Source: Ectothiorhodospira lacustris
GTDB lineage: Bacteria > Pseudomonadota > Gammaproteobacteria > Ectothiorhodospirales > Ectothiorhodospiraceae
Direction: 5' to 3'
Length of the DNA stretch: 64,000 bases
Assembly: GCF_022227845.1 (NCBI RefSeq)
Contig: NZ_JAJNQN010000015.1
Location: forward strand, 31,801-95,800
Shown: positions 26,617 to 35,435 of the stretch, piece by piece
Position numbering within the stretch: position 1 is the first letter of the stretch
Layout: each line of letters begins with the position of its first letter
The notes under the pieces: generated by a model
Databases searched by the model: none
What the model was told of the DNA's origin: nothing
Seen by the model: only the letters and a program-made list of their open reading frames with translations
Made by a program: the position numbers and the translations under genes

Positions 26617-29091
26617 ATGTCCAGTACCCGTCGTACTTCCCCACATACACTGATCCTGCCCATCACGGGCATGGGCTGTGCCGCCTGCGTCACGCGGGTG
26701 GAAGATGCCCTGAAACCTCTTCCGGGCGTCGATACCGTCAGCGTTAACCTGGCCACTGAAAAGGCCTCCGTCACCACTTCGACTTCCCCCGATGTCGCCG
26801 CTCTGGTCCAGGCCATCCGCAAATCCGGTTATGACGTGGCCTTCGATACCCTGACCCTGGCCGTCTCCGGGATGAGCTGCGCCGCCTGCAGCAGCCGCGT
26901 GCAGAACCTGCTGGAGCGGACTCCGGGCGTGCTGGAGGCCAGCGTCAATCTGGCCACCGGTCAGGCCCGGGTCCGCATCCCTGCCGGCGCCCTCTCCGCC
27001 GCGGACCTGGCCCGGCGTATCACCGAGGCCGGCTACGAGAGCCGGGTCCACGAAGCCGGGCCGGATCGGGAAGATCGGGAGCGGGTAGCCCGCAAGCAGG
27101 AACTGTCCCGGCTGCGCCGTGCCTTGATCCTGGCGGCTGTCCTCACCCTGCCGGTGCTGGTGCTGGACATGGGGGGACATTTCTTTCCTGCCTTCCATCA
27201 CATGGTGCATGGGACTCTGGGTACCCAGACCGTGTACCTGCTGTTCTTTCTGCTGGCCACCGGGGTGCAGTTCGGTCCGGGGCTGCGTTTCTATCGCAAG
27301 GGCGCCCCGGCCCTGGTCCGGGGCGCGCCGGACATGAACTCCCTGGTCATGCTGGGGACTTCCGCCGCCTATGGCTATTCCGTGGTGGCCACCTTCCTGC
27401 CCGGGGTCCTGCCGGCGGGGTCGGTGCATGTCTACTACGAGGCCTCCACGGTGATCATCACCCTGGTGCTGCTGGGGCGCTATTTGGAGGCTCGTGCCAA
27501 GGGCGCCACCTCGGAGGCCATCCGCAAGCTCATGGGACTGCGTCCCCGCACCGCCCGAGTTTGGCGTGACGGCGACTGGGCCGAGGTGGATGTGGATCAG
27601 GTGCAGCCCGATGACCGGGTCCAGGTGCGGCCCGGAGAGCGCATTCCCGTGGATGGGGTGGTGGAGGAGGGGCGGTCCTGGGTGGACGAGTCCATGATCA
27701 CCGGCGAGCCGGTGCCGGTGGACAAACAGATCGGCGCCGCCCTGGTGGGCGGCACCATCAATGGCCAGGGGGCCTTGACCCTGAAGGCACAGCGGGTGGG
27801 CTCGGACACCGTGCTGGCCCAGATCATCCGCATGGTGGAGTCTGCCCAGGCTGCCCGGCTCCCGATCCAGAACCTGGTGGATCAGGTGACCCGGTATTTC
27901 GTCCCGGCGGTGATGGGGATTGCCCTGGTCACGTTCCTGGTCTGGTTCTTCTTCGGTCCCGCACCGGCGCTCACCCTGGCGCTGGTGAACGCAGTGGCCG
28001 TCCTCATCATCGCCTGCCCCTGTGCCATGGGGCTGGCCACACCTACCTCCATCATGGTGGGCACCGGCAAGGGAGCGGAGATGGGCGTACTGTTCCGGGG
28101 CGGTGACGCCCTGCAGTCCCTGCGGGATGTGCAGGTGGTGGCCCTGGACAAGACCGGCACCCTGACCCAGGGGCGCCCCGAGCTGACCGGGGTCTCGGTG
28201 CTGGGGGAGTGGGATGAGGCCGAGGTCCTGACCCTGGCAGCGGCCCTGGAGGCCCGCTCGGAGCATCCTTTGGCCCAGGCTGTGGTGCGTGGTGCCCGGG
28301 AGCGGGGGCTGACCCTGCCGGAGGTGGAACATTTCGACTCCTTGAGCGGACGCGGACTCCAGGGCCGGGTGAAGGGCCGTGAGATGGTCATCGGCTCTCC
28401 TCGTTTTCTGGCTGAATCGAACATTGATATTGCCGGTACCGAGGCATCCGTGGCCCACCTGGCGGGGCAGGGTGTAACCCCGGTGCTGGTGGCGTTGGGC
28501 GGTCGGCCGGCTGCCCTGCTGGGGATCTCCGATCCGCTCAAGCCATCGGCGGTGGCCGCTGTGGCCCGTCTCAAATCTTTGGGGCTCAAGGTGGTGATGG
28601 TCACCGGCGATGATGAGCGCACGGCCCGGGCGGTGGCTCGGGATCTGGGGATTGACGAGGTAGTGGCACAGGTGTTGCCGGAAGGGAAAGTGGAGGCGGT
28701 GCAGCGCCTGCGGGCTTCGGGCATGAAGGTGGCCTTCGTGGGCGACGGCATCAATGACGCCCCGGCCCTGGCGGCGGCGGATGTGGGTCTGGCCATCGGT
28801 TCCGGCACGGATGTGGCCATGGAGTCGGCCTCGGTGGTACTCATGTCCGATGACCTGCGTCACGTGGCCCACGCCATTGCCTTGTCCCGGGCCACCATCC
28901 GCAACATCCAGCAGAATCTGTTTTGGGCCTTTGCCTATAACGCCACCTTGTTGCCGGTGGCCGCCGGGGTGCTGTATCCCTTCTTCGGGCTGCTGCTGTC
29001 GCCGATGTTCGCGGCGGCAGCCATGTCCCTGTCGTCGGTCTCGGTACTGAGCAACGCGCTGCGGCTCAAGCGTTTTCGGCCGGCAGCATGA
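26617..29091 (+). CDS. copA: Copper-exporting P1B-type ATPase
   Basis: An 824-residue inner-membrane pump that exports Cu(I) using ATP. Two N-terminal HMA metal-binding domains carry G-M-G-C-A-A-C (about 18-24) and G-M-S-C-A-A-C (about 86-92). The membrane domain has the transport-site C-P-C at 467-469. The actuator loop has T-G-E-P near 365, the phosphorylation motif is D-K-T-G-T-L-T with Asp511, and the hinge is G-D-G-I-N-D-A-P. All family motifs are complete. The ATG lies about 85 bp after the family-2 repeat, and no CueR-type operator was recognised. It stands alone with no copper regulator beside it. Confidence 0.96.
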   Translation: MSSTRRTSPHTLILPITGMGCAACVTRVEDALKPLPGVDTVSVNLATEKASVTTSTSPDVAALVQAIRKSGYDVAFDTLTLAVSGMSCAACSSRVQNLLERTPGVLEASVNLATGQARVRIPAGALSAADLARRITEAGYESRVHEAGPDREDRERVARKQELSRLRRALILAAVLTLPVLVLDMGGHFFPAFHHMVHGTLGTQTVYLLFFLLATGVQFGPGLRFYRKGAPALVRGAPDMNSLVMLGTSAAYGYSVVATFLPGVLPAGSVHVYYEASTVIITLVLLGRYLEARAKGATSEAIRKLMGLRPRTARVWRDGDWAEVDVDQVQPDDRVQVRPGERIPVDGVVEEGRSWVDESMITGEPVPVDKQIGAALVGGTINGQGALTLKAQRVGSDTVLAQIIRMVESAQAARLPIQNLVDQVTRYFVPAVMGIALVTFLVWFFFGPAPALTLALVNAVAVLIIACPCAMGLATPTSIMVGTGKGAEMGVLFRGGDALQSLRDVQVVALDKTGTLTQGRPELTGVSVLGEWDEAEVLTLAAALEARSEHPLAQAVVRGARERGLTLPEVEHFDSLSGRGLQGRVKGREMVIGSPRFLAESNIDIAGTEASVAHLAGQGVTPVLVALGGRPAALLGISDPLKPSAVAAVARLKSLGLKVVMVTGDDERTARAVARDLGIDEVVAQVLPEGKVEAVQRLRASGMKVAFVGDGINDAPALAAADVGLAIGSGTDVAMESASVVLMSDDLRHVAHAIALSRATIRNIQQNLFWAFAYNATLLPVAAGVLYPFFGLLLSPMFAAAAMSLSSVSVLSNALRLKRFRPAA

Positions 29092-29106
29092 ATGTGCAGA
29101 AATCAG

Positions 29107-29134
29107 TTGACATGATAATGAGAAAGATTATTAT
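29107..29134 (+). promoter_or_regulatory. Promoter overlapped by Fur box
   Basis: -35 TTGACA (29107-29112) and -10 TATTAT (29129-29134) with 16-bp spacing, the same geometry as the groESL promoter. Between them, GATAATGAGAAAGATTATT (29114-29132) matches the 19-bp Fur consensus GATAATGATAATCATTATC at 15 positions. Iron-loaded Fur bound here would cover the -10 box. Confidence 0.72.
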
Positions 29135-29140
29135 TTAAGG

Positions 29141-29199
29141 TGTGTGTCGCATTTCTCCTCTTCTCGCACGCTTGGGGCCGGATATCCGGCCCTTTTTTT
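29141..29199 (+). ncRNA. Candidate Fur-controlled small RNA
   Basis: The predicted start is about 7 bp after the -10 box, and the strong terminator ends near 29199, giving a transcript of about 59 nt. No plausible coding frame fits. The 5' part is single-stranded by eye and contains UUUCUCCUCUUCUC (from about 29152), complementary to Shine-Dalgarno sequences; the 3' part is a G+C-rich hairpin with a U-tract as in Hfq-type sRNAs. Fur-repressed sRNAs such as RyhB and PrrF silence iron-protein mRNAs; a similar role here is inference. No sequence similarity to those RNAs is claimed. Confidence 0.5.
29175..29199 (+). terminator. Strong intrinsic terminator
   Basis: GGGCCGGATATCCGGCCC (29175-29192) is a perfect palindrome that can fold into a tight hairpin and is followed by seven T residues (29193-29199). 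It lies 83 bp after copA and could end copA transcription as well as the short Fur-box transcript. Confidence 0.9.
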
Positions 29200-29245
29200 A
29201 TGCAGGACATGTCTTCAAGGAACTGCTGACCCTCCCCCAGCCTCC

Positions 29246-29308
29246 GTTCGTGCGGTTCGTGCGGTTCGTGCGGTTCGTGCGGTTCGTGCGGTTCGTGCGG
29301 TTCGTGCC
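29246..29308. repeat. 9-bp tandem repeat, seven copies
   Basis: GTTCGTGCG repeated seven times without interruption; only the last base of copy seven differs. Because the unit is a multiple of three, all six frames stay open and yield V-R-A or E-P-H repeats, but flanking frames show no coding character. Confidence 0.92.
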
Positions 29309-29369
29309 CTTTGCTGTCATTCCTGCCCCCTGTCGTTACTCCTTCTTCCGTGGTCACGCCTTCCCTCCG

Positions 29370-29518
29370 TCGTCACCCCCGCGAAAGCGGGAGCCCAGGC
29401 GTTTCCAGCAGGCTCCCTCTGGATTCCCGCTTTCGCGGGAATGACGTGCCCATAGGCGGGAATGAGGTGCCCATGGGTGCGAGTGACGCGCTCATGGACG
29501 GAAATGAGTCTGTTTAGA
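29370..29518. repeat. Composite dRS3-like element (copy C)
   Basis: Palindrome pair CCCCCGCGAAAGCGGGAG (about 29376) and ATTCCCGCTTTCGCGGGAAT (about 29423) with a spacer nearly identical to copy B (TTTCCAGCAGG-TCCCTC). Four degenerate 20-bp units follow (GAATGACGTGCCCATAGGCG type), then the right end CTGTTTAGAAC. No left terminal repeat was recognised. Confidence 0.75.
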
Positions 29519-29567
29519 ACATCCTTAAACTCATGCCATTTTTTAATAAGGCTGATAAAGTTTATGC

Positions 29568-31286
29568 ATGGATTTGACTAACCAGATCATCTTCTTCGGC
29601 AGCCTCATTCTGTTGGGCAGCGTCCTTTCCAGCGTCATCACGCGACGCCTGGGGGTGCCCCTGTTGCTGGTGTTCCTGTTCATCGGGATGCTCCTCGGCG
29701 AGCAGGGACCGGGCGGGATCGAATTCGAAGACATCCAGATGGCCCACCTCTTCGGTAGCCTGGCCCTGGCCATCATCCTCTTTGACGGCGGCATGCGCAC
29801 CACCATCGACAGCTTCCGGGTGGGACTGCGTCCGGCCCTGGGGTTGGCCACCATCGGGGTGATCATCACCGCCGGCATCACCGGCGCCTTCGCGGCCTGG
29901 TGGCTGGAGATCGACTGGATGCTGGGCTTCCTGCTGGGGGCCATCGTCGGTTCCACCGATGCCGCCGCCGTGTTTTCCCTGCTGCATTCCCAGGGCCTGG
30001 AACTGAAGCAGCGCGTGGGCTCCACCCTGGAGATCGAGTCCGGCTCCAACGACCCTATGGCCATTTTCCTCACCATCGTGCTCATCGAACTGCTGGTGGG
30101 CGGGCACGGCAACATGGGGCTCACCGTGCTGTGGGAGTTCATTCGTCAGATGGGGCTGGGTGCCCTGGTGGGTATTCTGGGTGGCCTGGGGCTGGTCTGG
30201 CTCATCAATCGACTGGAGATCTCCCAGGGCCTCTATCCTCTGGTGGCCCTGGCGGGCGGATTGACCATCTTCGGCCTGGCGTCGGTTTTGCAGGGCAGTG
30301 GCTTTCTGGCCATCTATCTGGCGGGGCTGGTGGTGGGGAACCGGCCCATGCAGGCCTCCCAGTACGTGAATCGCTTCCATGACGGGATCGCCAGCCTGGC
30401 CCAGATCGGCATGTTCCTGATGCTGGGGCTGCTGGTGACCCCCTCGGAACTGATGCCCGTGGCCGTGGATGCCCTGTTGATTGCCGCCGTGCTGATCCTG
30501 GTGGCCCGTCCACTGGCGGTCTGGCTGTGCCTGCTGCCCTTCAACTTTCCATGGCGCGAGCAGGTCTTTGTGGGCTGGGTGGGGCTGCGGGGGGCCGTGC
30601 CCATCATCCTGGCGTTGTTTCCCATGCTGGCGGGGATCGAGGCGGCGGGGATGCTGTTCAACATCGTCTTCTTCGTGGTCATCATCTCCCTGCTGGTCCA
30701 GGGGTGGAGCATCACGCCGGTGGCTCGCTGGCTGCGGCTGGAGGTGCCGCCTACCACCCATGTGGTGCAGCGGGTGGAGCTGAATATCCCCGGTCAGCAG
30801 GAACTGGAACTGGTGGCCTACCGGCTGGCGGAGAACACGCCGGTGGTGCGGGAAAAATGGACCAGCTTCACCTTGCCCCGAAGCGTGCGGGTGGTGGCCC
30901 ACATGCGGGATAAGATCCTGCTGGACGCGTTGAACATGCTGGACTTGCGAGCAGGGGATTACCTCTATCTGCTGGCCTCGCCGGACGACCTGCCGATCCT
31001 GGATCGTTTGTTCGTGGCCAGCTCGGCACCGGAACGTTTGTCTGAGCGCAAGTTCTTCGGCGAATTCGTACTCAACGGTTATGCCAAGATGGATGACCTG
31101 TCTCTGGTCTACGGGCTCAAGCTGCCGGAGTCCACCAAAGGCATGACGTTGGAGACATTCATCCTGAATCGCCTGAACACCCAGCCGGTCGTGGGGGACC
31201 GGCTGCAATGCGGCGAGGTAGAACTGGTGGTGCGGGAAATGTCGGGGGACCGGATTGCCCGGGTGGGCCTGAAGCTCAGCCGCTGA
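29568..31286 (+). CDS. cvrA: K+(Na+)/H+ antiporter, CvrA/NhaP2 family
   Basis: A 572-residue CPA1 antiporter that exports K+ (or Na+) in exchange for protons, involved in cell-volume and ion homeostasis. The first about 390 residues form 12-13 TM helices, with the conserved F-D-G-G-M-R near residue 66, G-S-N-D-P-M-A in the ion-binding helix, and A-I-V-G-S-T-D-A-A-A-V. A cytoplasmic C-terminal part holds a TrkA-C-like regulatory domain (about 400-480) and a CorC/HlyC-like end. Length fits NhaP2. It converges on rep with an 8-bp gap. Confidence 0.92.
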   Translation: MDLTNQIIFFGSLILLGSVLSSVITRRLGVPLLLVFLFIGMLLGEQGPGGIEFEDIQMAHLFGSLALAIILFDGGMRTTIDSFRVGLRPALGLATIGVIITAGITGAFAAWWLEIDWMLGFLLGAIVGSTDAAAVFSLLHSQGLELKQRVGSTLEIESGSNDPMAIFLTIVLIELLVGGHGNMGLTVLWEFIRQMGLGALVGILGGLGLVWLINRLEISQGLYPLVALAGGLTIFGLASVLQGSGFLAIYLAGLVVGNRPMQASQYVNRFHDGIASLAQIGMFLMLGLLVTPSELMPVAVDALLIAAVLILVARPLAVWLCLLPFNFPWREQVFVGWVGLRGAVPIILALFPMLAGIEAAGMLFNIVFFVVIISLLVQGWSITPVARWLRLEVPPTTHVVQRVELNIPGQQELELVAYRLAENTPVVREKWTSFTLPRSVRVVAHMRDKILLDALNMLDLRAGDYLYLLASPDDLPILDRLFVASSAPERLSERKFFGEFVLNGYAKMDDLSLVYGLKLPESTKGMTLETFILNRLNTQPVVGDRLQCGEVELVVREMSGDRIARVGLKLSR

Positions 31287-31294
31287 CTGTGCCG

Positions 31295-33295
31295 TTACCC
31301 CAGCAGGGACTTGAGGTTGTTCAGATGGGCCTTCCCCGTCAGCCGGACTTCTTCCGGGTCCGGGGGGGTGGCATCGGGCCATTCCATGTGCTCTGCGGGC
31401 AGTTCCGCCAGGAAACGGCTTGGCTCGCAGTCCACCGTCTCGCCGAAACGGGTGCGCCGACAGGCATAGGTCAGGGTCAGGGCCTTCCTGGCCCGGGTGA
31501 TGCCCACGTAGGCCAGGCGCCGTTCCTCCTCCAGGGTATCCTCTTCCAGGCTGACCCGATGGGGCAGCAGTTCTTCCTCCATACCCACCAGGAAGACGCA
31601 GGGAAACTCCAGCCCTTTGGCTGCGTGCAGGGTCATCAGATGCACCCCGTCGGCCTCGGTTTCGCCGCCGGCCCGGTCCAGGATATCCATCAGGGTCATG
31701 TGGGCCACGATTTCACCGATGTTCTTGCCATCGCCGGTCCCTTCCTTGGCCAGCCGCCCCATCCAGTCCAGCACCTCCTGCACGTTTTCCATGCGTTTAG
31801 AGGCCGCCTTGGGATTGGGGCTCTGGTCCAGCAGCCAGGTTTCGTAGTTCATCTCTTCCACCAGGGTACGGGCGACGGTGGCAGGGTCGCCCTGAGACGC
31901 TGCCTGGGACTTGTCCTGCAACCACTGGGCAAAGGCCTGCAGCCGCTCCGCCGCCCGGGCGGAAAGGGCCTCCGTCAGGCCGAATTCGAAACAGGCGGTG
32001 AACAGGCTGACGTGGCGGCGACCGGCATACTCTCCCAGTTTTTCCAGGGTGGCGGCCCCGATCTCCCGTCGCGGCACATTGACGATGCGCAGGAAGGCGC
32101 TGTCGTCATCGGGGTTGGCCAGCAGGCGCAGGTAGGCCAGGATGTCTTTCACTTCCGCCTTCTCGAAGAAGGACTGGCCGCCGCTGACTTTGTAGGGAAT
32201 GTTGTTTTCCCGCAGCAGTTTTTCAAATACCCGGGCCTGGTGATTACCTCGATAGAGGATGGCGTAGTCCTTGAATTCCAGACGGTGCTTGAATCGGTGC
32301 TTCATGATCTCGGTCACCACCCGGGCCGCTTCGTGGTCCGCATCCTTGCAGGGCAGCACCCGGATGGGATCGCCTTGGCCCAGGCCGCTCCACAGGCGCT
32401 TTTCAAACACATGGGGATTGTTGGCGATCAGGTGGTTGGCGGTCTGCAGGATGCGGTTGGTGGAGCGGTAGTTCTGCTCCAGCTTGATGATCTTCAGGTG
32501 GGGATAGTCCTGTTGCAGGGCCACCAGATTCTCGGGTCGGGCACCGCGCCAGGAATAGATGGACTGGTCGTCGTCGCCCACGGCGGTCAGGCTCGCGTCT
32601 ACGTCCACCAGCAGGCGGACCAGACGGTACTGACAGGTATTGGTATCCTGATACTCGTCCACCAGCAGGTGGCGCAGGCGATGACGCCAGCGCTCGCGCA
32701 CCTCCGGGTTTTCTTCCAGCAGGCGCACGGGCAGCACGATCAGGTCATCGAAATCCACGGCGTTGTAGGCCTTGAGCGCCCGCTGGTAGGCGGCATACAG
32801 GCGGGCCTGGCCTACCTCCAGGTCGTCCTCGGCCAGGGACAGGGCCTGCTCCGGGCTGAGCAGGTCGTTCTTCCAACGGCTGATGCGGTGGCGGGCGGAT
32901 TCGGCCTCCACCGCATCGTCGTCCCGGTGGGTGAGTTGCTTGAGCAGGGCCAGGGCGTCGGCGGCATCGAAGATGGAAAATCCCGCCTTGTAGCCCAGGG
33001 TCTTGATCTCCTTGCGAATGAAGTCCAGACCCAGGGTATGGAAAGTGGAGACCGTCAGGCCCTTGCTCTCGTCCCGGGACAGCAGTTTTCCGGCGCGGGC
33101 TTTCATCTCCCGGGCGGCCTTGTTGGTGAAGGTGATGGCGGCGATCCGTTTCGGGGACAGGCCCCGATGACGGATCAGATGGGCGATCTTTTCCGTGATC
33201 ACCCGGGTCTTGCCGCTGCCGGCGCCGGCCAGCACCAGCAAGGGGCCATCCACGTACTCGATGGCGGCGCGTTGTTGCGGGTTGAGGGTGTCCAT
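31295..33295 (-). CDS. rep: ATP-dependent DNA helicase Rep
   Basis: A 666-residue superfamily 1A 3'-5' helicase that clears proteins ahead of the replisome and restarts stalled forks. Motif I is A-G-A-G-S-G-K-T-R-V at about 21-30; Ia is A-I-T-F-T-N-K-A-A-R-E-M-K; II is L-V-D-E-Y-Q-D-T-N; III is A-V-G-D-D-D-Q-S-I-Y-S-W-R-G-A; V/VI show L-M-T-L-H-A-A-K-G-L-E-F and Y-V-G-I-T-R-A-R. The Q-motif L-N-P-Q-Q-R-A-A-I begins the protein, matching Rep rather than UvrD. It is divergent from ampD, sharing a 158-bp region filled by an 8-bp tandem array. Confidence 0.95.
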   Translation of the reverse strand: MDTLNPQQRAAIEYVDGPLLVLAGAGSGKTRVITEKIAHLIRHRGLSPKRIAAITFTNKAAREMKARAGKLLSRDESKGLTVSTFHTLGLDFIRKEIKTLGYKAGFSIFDAADALALLKQLTHRDDDAVEAESARHRISRWKNDLLSPEQALSLAEDDLEVGQARLYAAYQRALKAYNAVDFDDLIVLPVRLLEENPEVRERWRHRLRHLLVDEYQDTNTCQYRLVRLLVDVDASLTAVGDDDQSIYSWRGARPENLVALQQDYPHLKIIKLEQNYRSTNRILQTANHLIANNPHVFEKRLWSGLGQGDPIRVLPCKDADHEAARVVTEIMKHRFKHRLEFKDYAILYRGNHQARVFEKLLRENNIPYKVSGGQSFFEKAEVKDILAYLRLLANPDDDSAFLRIVNVPRREIGAATLEKLGEYAGRRHVSLFTACFEFGLTEALSARAAERLQAFAQWLQDKSQAASQGDPATVARTLVEEMNYETWLLDQSPNPKAASKRMENVQEVLDWMGRLAKEGTGDGKNIGEIVAHMTLMDILDRAGGETEADGVHLMTLHAAKGLEFPCVFLVGMEEELLPHRVSLEEDTLEEERRLAYVGITRARKALTLTYACRRTRFGETVDCEPSRFLAELPAEHMEWPDATPPDPEEVRLTGKAHLNNLKSLLG

Positions 33296-33336
33296 GGCGA
33301 CGGGGGTATGGGACGGGGCGGCATTCTATCAAATTA

Positions 33337-33448
33337 TCAAAGCTTCAAAGCTTCAAAGCTTCAAAGCTTCAAAGCTTCAAAGCTTCAAAGCTTCAAAGCT
33401 TCAGGGCTTCAGGGCTTCAGGGCTTCAGGGCTTCAGGGCTTCAGGACA
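33337..33448. repeat. 8-bp tandem array between rep and ampD
   Basis: Eight perfect TCAAAGCT units (33337-33400), five TCAGGGCT units (33401-33440), then a degenerate TCAGGACA (33441-33448). The degenerate unit contains the AGGA (33443-33446) that serves as ampD ribosome site, 7 bp before the ATG. The array begins about 42 bp upstream of the rep start codon. Confidence 0.95.
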
Positions 33449-33453
33449 CTTTC

Positions 33454-34020
33454 ATGGATATCGACACCGCCGGCTGGCTGGACATCGCAACACGGATTCC
33501 TTCTCCCAACCAGGACGCCCGTCCTTCGGGGATGTCTCCGGGGCTCATCGTCATCCACGCCATCAGCCTGCCGCCGGGGGAGTTTGGTGGTCCCTGGATC
33601 GACCGGCTGTTCACCAATACCCTGCCGCCGGAGGGGCATCCCTATTTTGCGCAGATCCAGGGGCTCAAGGTCTCCGCCCATGTCCTGATCCGGCGTGATG
33701 GTGAACTGGTGCAGTATGTCCCTTTTCTCCAGCGGGCCTGGCATGCGGGGGCGTCCTGTTTCCAGGGGAGGGAACGCTGTAATGACTTTTCCATCGGCAT
33801 TGAGCTGGAAGGCAGTGATGTTCATCCCTTCACTTGCGCCCAGTATGAGCGGCTTGCCGAACTCATCGCTGCCTTGAAAAAAAACTATGCCGGTCTGGCC
33901 GATACCCCCGTGGTTGGTCACTCAGATATCGCTCCAGGCCGAAAGACTGATCCAGGACCTTGTTTTGAATGGTCCAGGTTGCAAGTATTGCTGGATGATC
34001 CGACCAGCCCCCGAGCATAG
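33454..34020 (+). CDS. ampD: 1,6-anhydro-MurNAc-L-alanine amidase AmpD
   Basis: Cytoplasmic zinc amidase that cleaves anhydro-muropeptides during peptidoglycan recycling, thereby limiting AmpR-driven beta-lactamase induction where that system exists. The 188-residue amidase-2 domain has zinc ligands His35 (V-I-H-A-I-S), His156 (V-G-H-S-D-I-A-P) and Asp166 (K-T-D-P-G-P), plus the catalytic-region R-A-W-H-A-G and G-I-E-L-E-G. Length is typical. Its ribosome site is the end of the 8-bp array, so array length changes alter the leader. ampE lies 480 bp downstream beyond repeats. Confidence 0.95.
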   Translation: MDIDTAGWLDIATRIPSPNQDARPSGMSPGLIVIHAISLPPGEFGGPWIDRLFTNTLPPEGHPYFAQIQGLKVSAHVLIRRDGELVQYVPFLQRAWHAGASCFQGRERCNDFSIGIELEGSDVHPFTCAQYERLAELIAALKKNYAGLADTPVVGHSDIAPGRKTDPGPCFEWSRLQVLLDDPTSPRA

Positions 34021-34023
34021 GAT

Positions 34024-34362
34024 GTTCCAAATCCGTCATTCCCGCGAAAGCGGGAATCCAGTCGCAGGCTGGGGGTTCTGGGCTCCCGCTTTCGCGGGAG
34101 CGACGGCCAATGAGGGGGTGACGGTTCCAAATCCGTCATTCCCGCGAAAGCGGGAATCCAGTCGCAGGCTGGGGGTTCTGGGCTCCCGCTTTCGCGGGAG
34201 CGACGGCCAATGAGGGGGTGACGGTTCCAAATCCGTCATTCCCGCGAAAGCGGGGATCCAGTCGCAGGCTGGGGGCCCTGGGCTCCCGCTTTCGCGGGAG
34301 TGAAGGTAATTTCGGAAGTGACGGTAAAGCTCGGGGGTGACGGCAACGGGCTTTTCAGAACT
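34024..34362. repeat. 100-bp tandem triplication carrying dRS3-like palindromes
   Basis: Three head-to-tail copies start at 34024, 34124 and 34224, with a period of exactly 100 bp; the first two are almost identical and the third diverges at its end. Each copy holds ATTCCCGCGAAAGCGGGAAT and CTCCCGCTTTCGCGGGAG. The right border TTTTCAGAACTTCC (near 34350) is an imperfect inverse of GGATGTTCCAAA at the left. It separates ampD from ampE; the remaining bases to 34499 are AT-rich with no clear promoter. Confidence 0.92.
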
Positions 34363-34499
34363 TCCTGTTAAGTAAATCCAAGTTTTTTGCTTGGAGAAAA
34401 ATCATGTGATTTCGTAGTAAATCCATCATCACCGGAACTTGCAAGCAGAATTTTTAGCGACGAAACTTTAGTCACCTTTTGAAACCCGGGAAGCCCGCC

Positions 34500-35375
34500 A
34501 TGTCACTGTTCATCATACTTGTCACGCTATTTATCGAACGCTTCACCAATGCTATAGAAAACCTGAGAAACTTTGCCTGGCTGGATCGATATACTGCCTT
34601 GGTACGCGGTCGTTGCGAGGGTTTCGGCCTTGGCAGCACCCCCACCCTGGTCATCGCCGTGGCCATTCCACTGGTGGTGCTGGTCATCCTCATGCAGCTC
34701 ATCGGCGGCATACTGGGTGGCCTGGTCGGTGTGCTCATCGCTCTGGCCGTACTGTTGTTCAGCATCGGACCCCGCAACCTGAGCAAGGAAGTGGATGCCT
34801 TCCTGGAGGCCGGTGCCATGAAGGATGAGGAGCGGGAGATGAAGCATGCCCGCAACCTCCTGGGTGACCAGGTCCCGGATGACGCCGCCGAACGTGCACG
34901 CGCCGTCCTGCAGAGAATGCTCATCGGCAGCAACAGCAGTCTCTTCGCCGTGTTGTTCTGGTTCGTGGTACTGGGTCCCGTCGGCGCCCTGCTGTATCGC
35001 CTGGCCAATCTGATGCGCGCCCCCGAGGGGGCGGAGCCGGATGGATTCCAGCAGACAGCCACCCAGCTCCAGGGACTGCTGGACTGGATTCCCGCCCGCC
35101 TGGTGGCCCTGTTCTACGCCCTCACCGGCAGTTTCGACCGGTCCTTCCCCGTGCTGCGTACCGGTGTCTTGGGCAGCTGGGGCAACATGGCCGCCGAGAA
35201 CGAGGCCCTGCTGCGTGATGCCGGTTGCGAGGCCATCCAGCTCAGCGAAGAAGAGCTCAAGGAACCCCTGCAGGCCCGGTCTGCCGTGGAGCGCGCCTCC
35301 AGTCTGGTATTCCGCAGCCTGATTGCCTTCGTGGCCATCCTGGCGCTGTTGACCATCGTCGGGCTGAGCAGCTAG
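34500..35375 (+). CDS. ampE: AmpE-family inner-membrane protein
   Basis: 291-residue membrane protein related to CobD/CbiB; AmpE is described as a regulatory or signalling protein linked to AmpD, with uncertain mechanism. ATG 34500 begins S-L-F-I-I-L-V-T-L-F-I-E-R, the family start; an in-frame TTG seven codons earlier is less likely. TM segments lie at about 50-90 (double), 140-165 and the C-terminus. The cytoplasmic loop has G-P-R-N-L and G-D-Q-V-P. F-W-F-V-V-L-G-P-V-G-A-L-L-Y-R is the conserved core. It is probably no longer tightly co-transcribed with ampD, given the inserted repeats. Confidence 0.9.
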   Translation: MSLFIILVTLFIERFTNAIENLRNFAWLDRYTALVRGRCEGFGLGSTPTLVIAVAIPLVVLVILMQLIGGILGGLVGVLIALAVLLFSIGPRNLSKEVDAFLEAGAMKDEEREMKHARNLLGDQVPDDAAERARAVLQRMLIGSNSSLFAVLFWFVVLGPVGALLYRLANLMRAPEGAEPDGFQQTATQLQGLLDWIPARLVALFYALTGSFDRSFPVLRTGVLGSWGNMAAENEALLRDAGCEAIQLSEEELKEPLQARSAVERASSLVFRSLIAFVAILALLTIVGLSS

Positions 35376-35392
35376 CCCTTGTCGTTCGATGC

Positions 35393-35421
35393 CCCTGCCG
35401 GGCCATGGAGTCCCGGCAGGG
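35393..35421. other. Strong hairpin without T-tract
   Basis: CCCTGCCGGG (35393-35402) / CCCGGCAGGG (35412-35421), a perfect 10-bp stem with a 9-nt loop, between ampE and the phosphatase gene. Lacking a T run, it is more likely an mRNA stability or processing element than a terminator. Confidence 0.55.
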
Positions 35422-35435
35422 CAGGACTGTCCTGA

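Noticed and set aside
26575..28872. Minus-strand frame opposite copA (765 codons)
   Set aside because: Antisense shadow of a certain P-type ATPase; composition is His/Gln/Gly-rich and has no ribosome site.
29142..29455. Small ORFs with V-R-A / V-R-F repeats after the Fur-box promoter
   Set aside because: They pass through a strong terminator, a 9-bp minisatellite and a dRS3-like element; all frames are open only because the unit is 9 bp, and there is no ribosome site.
31208..33688. Plus-strand frame of 826 codons across rep and the 8-bp array
   Set aside because: Opposite a complete Rep helicase; it runs through the tandem array, which is open in all frames by its composition.
34479..34499. 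Upstream TTG start for ampE
   Set aside because: TTG 34479 would add seven residues not seen at the family N-terminus; ATG 34500 begins the conserved S-L-F-I-I-L segment.
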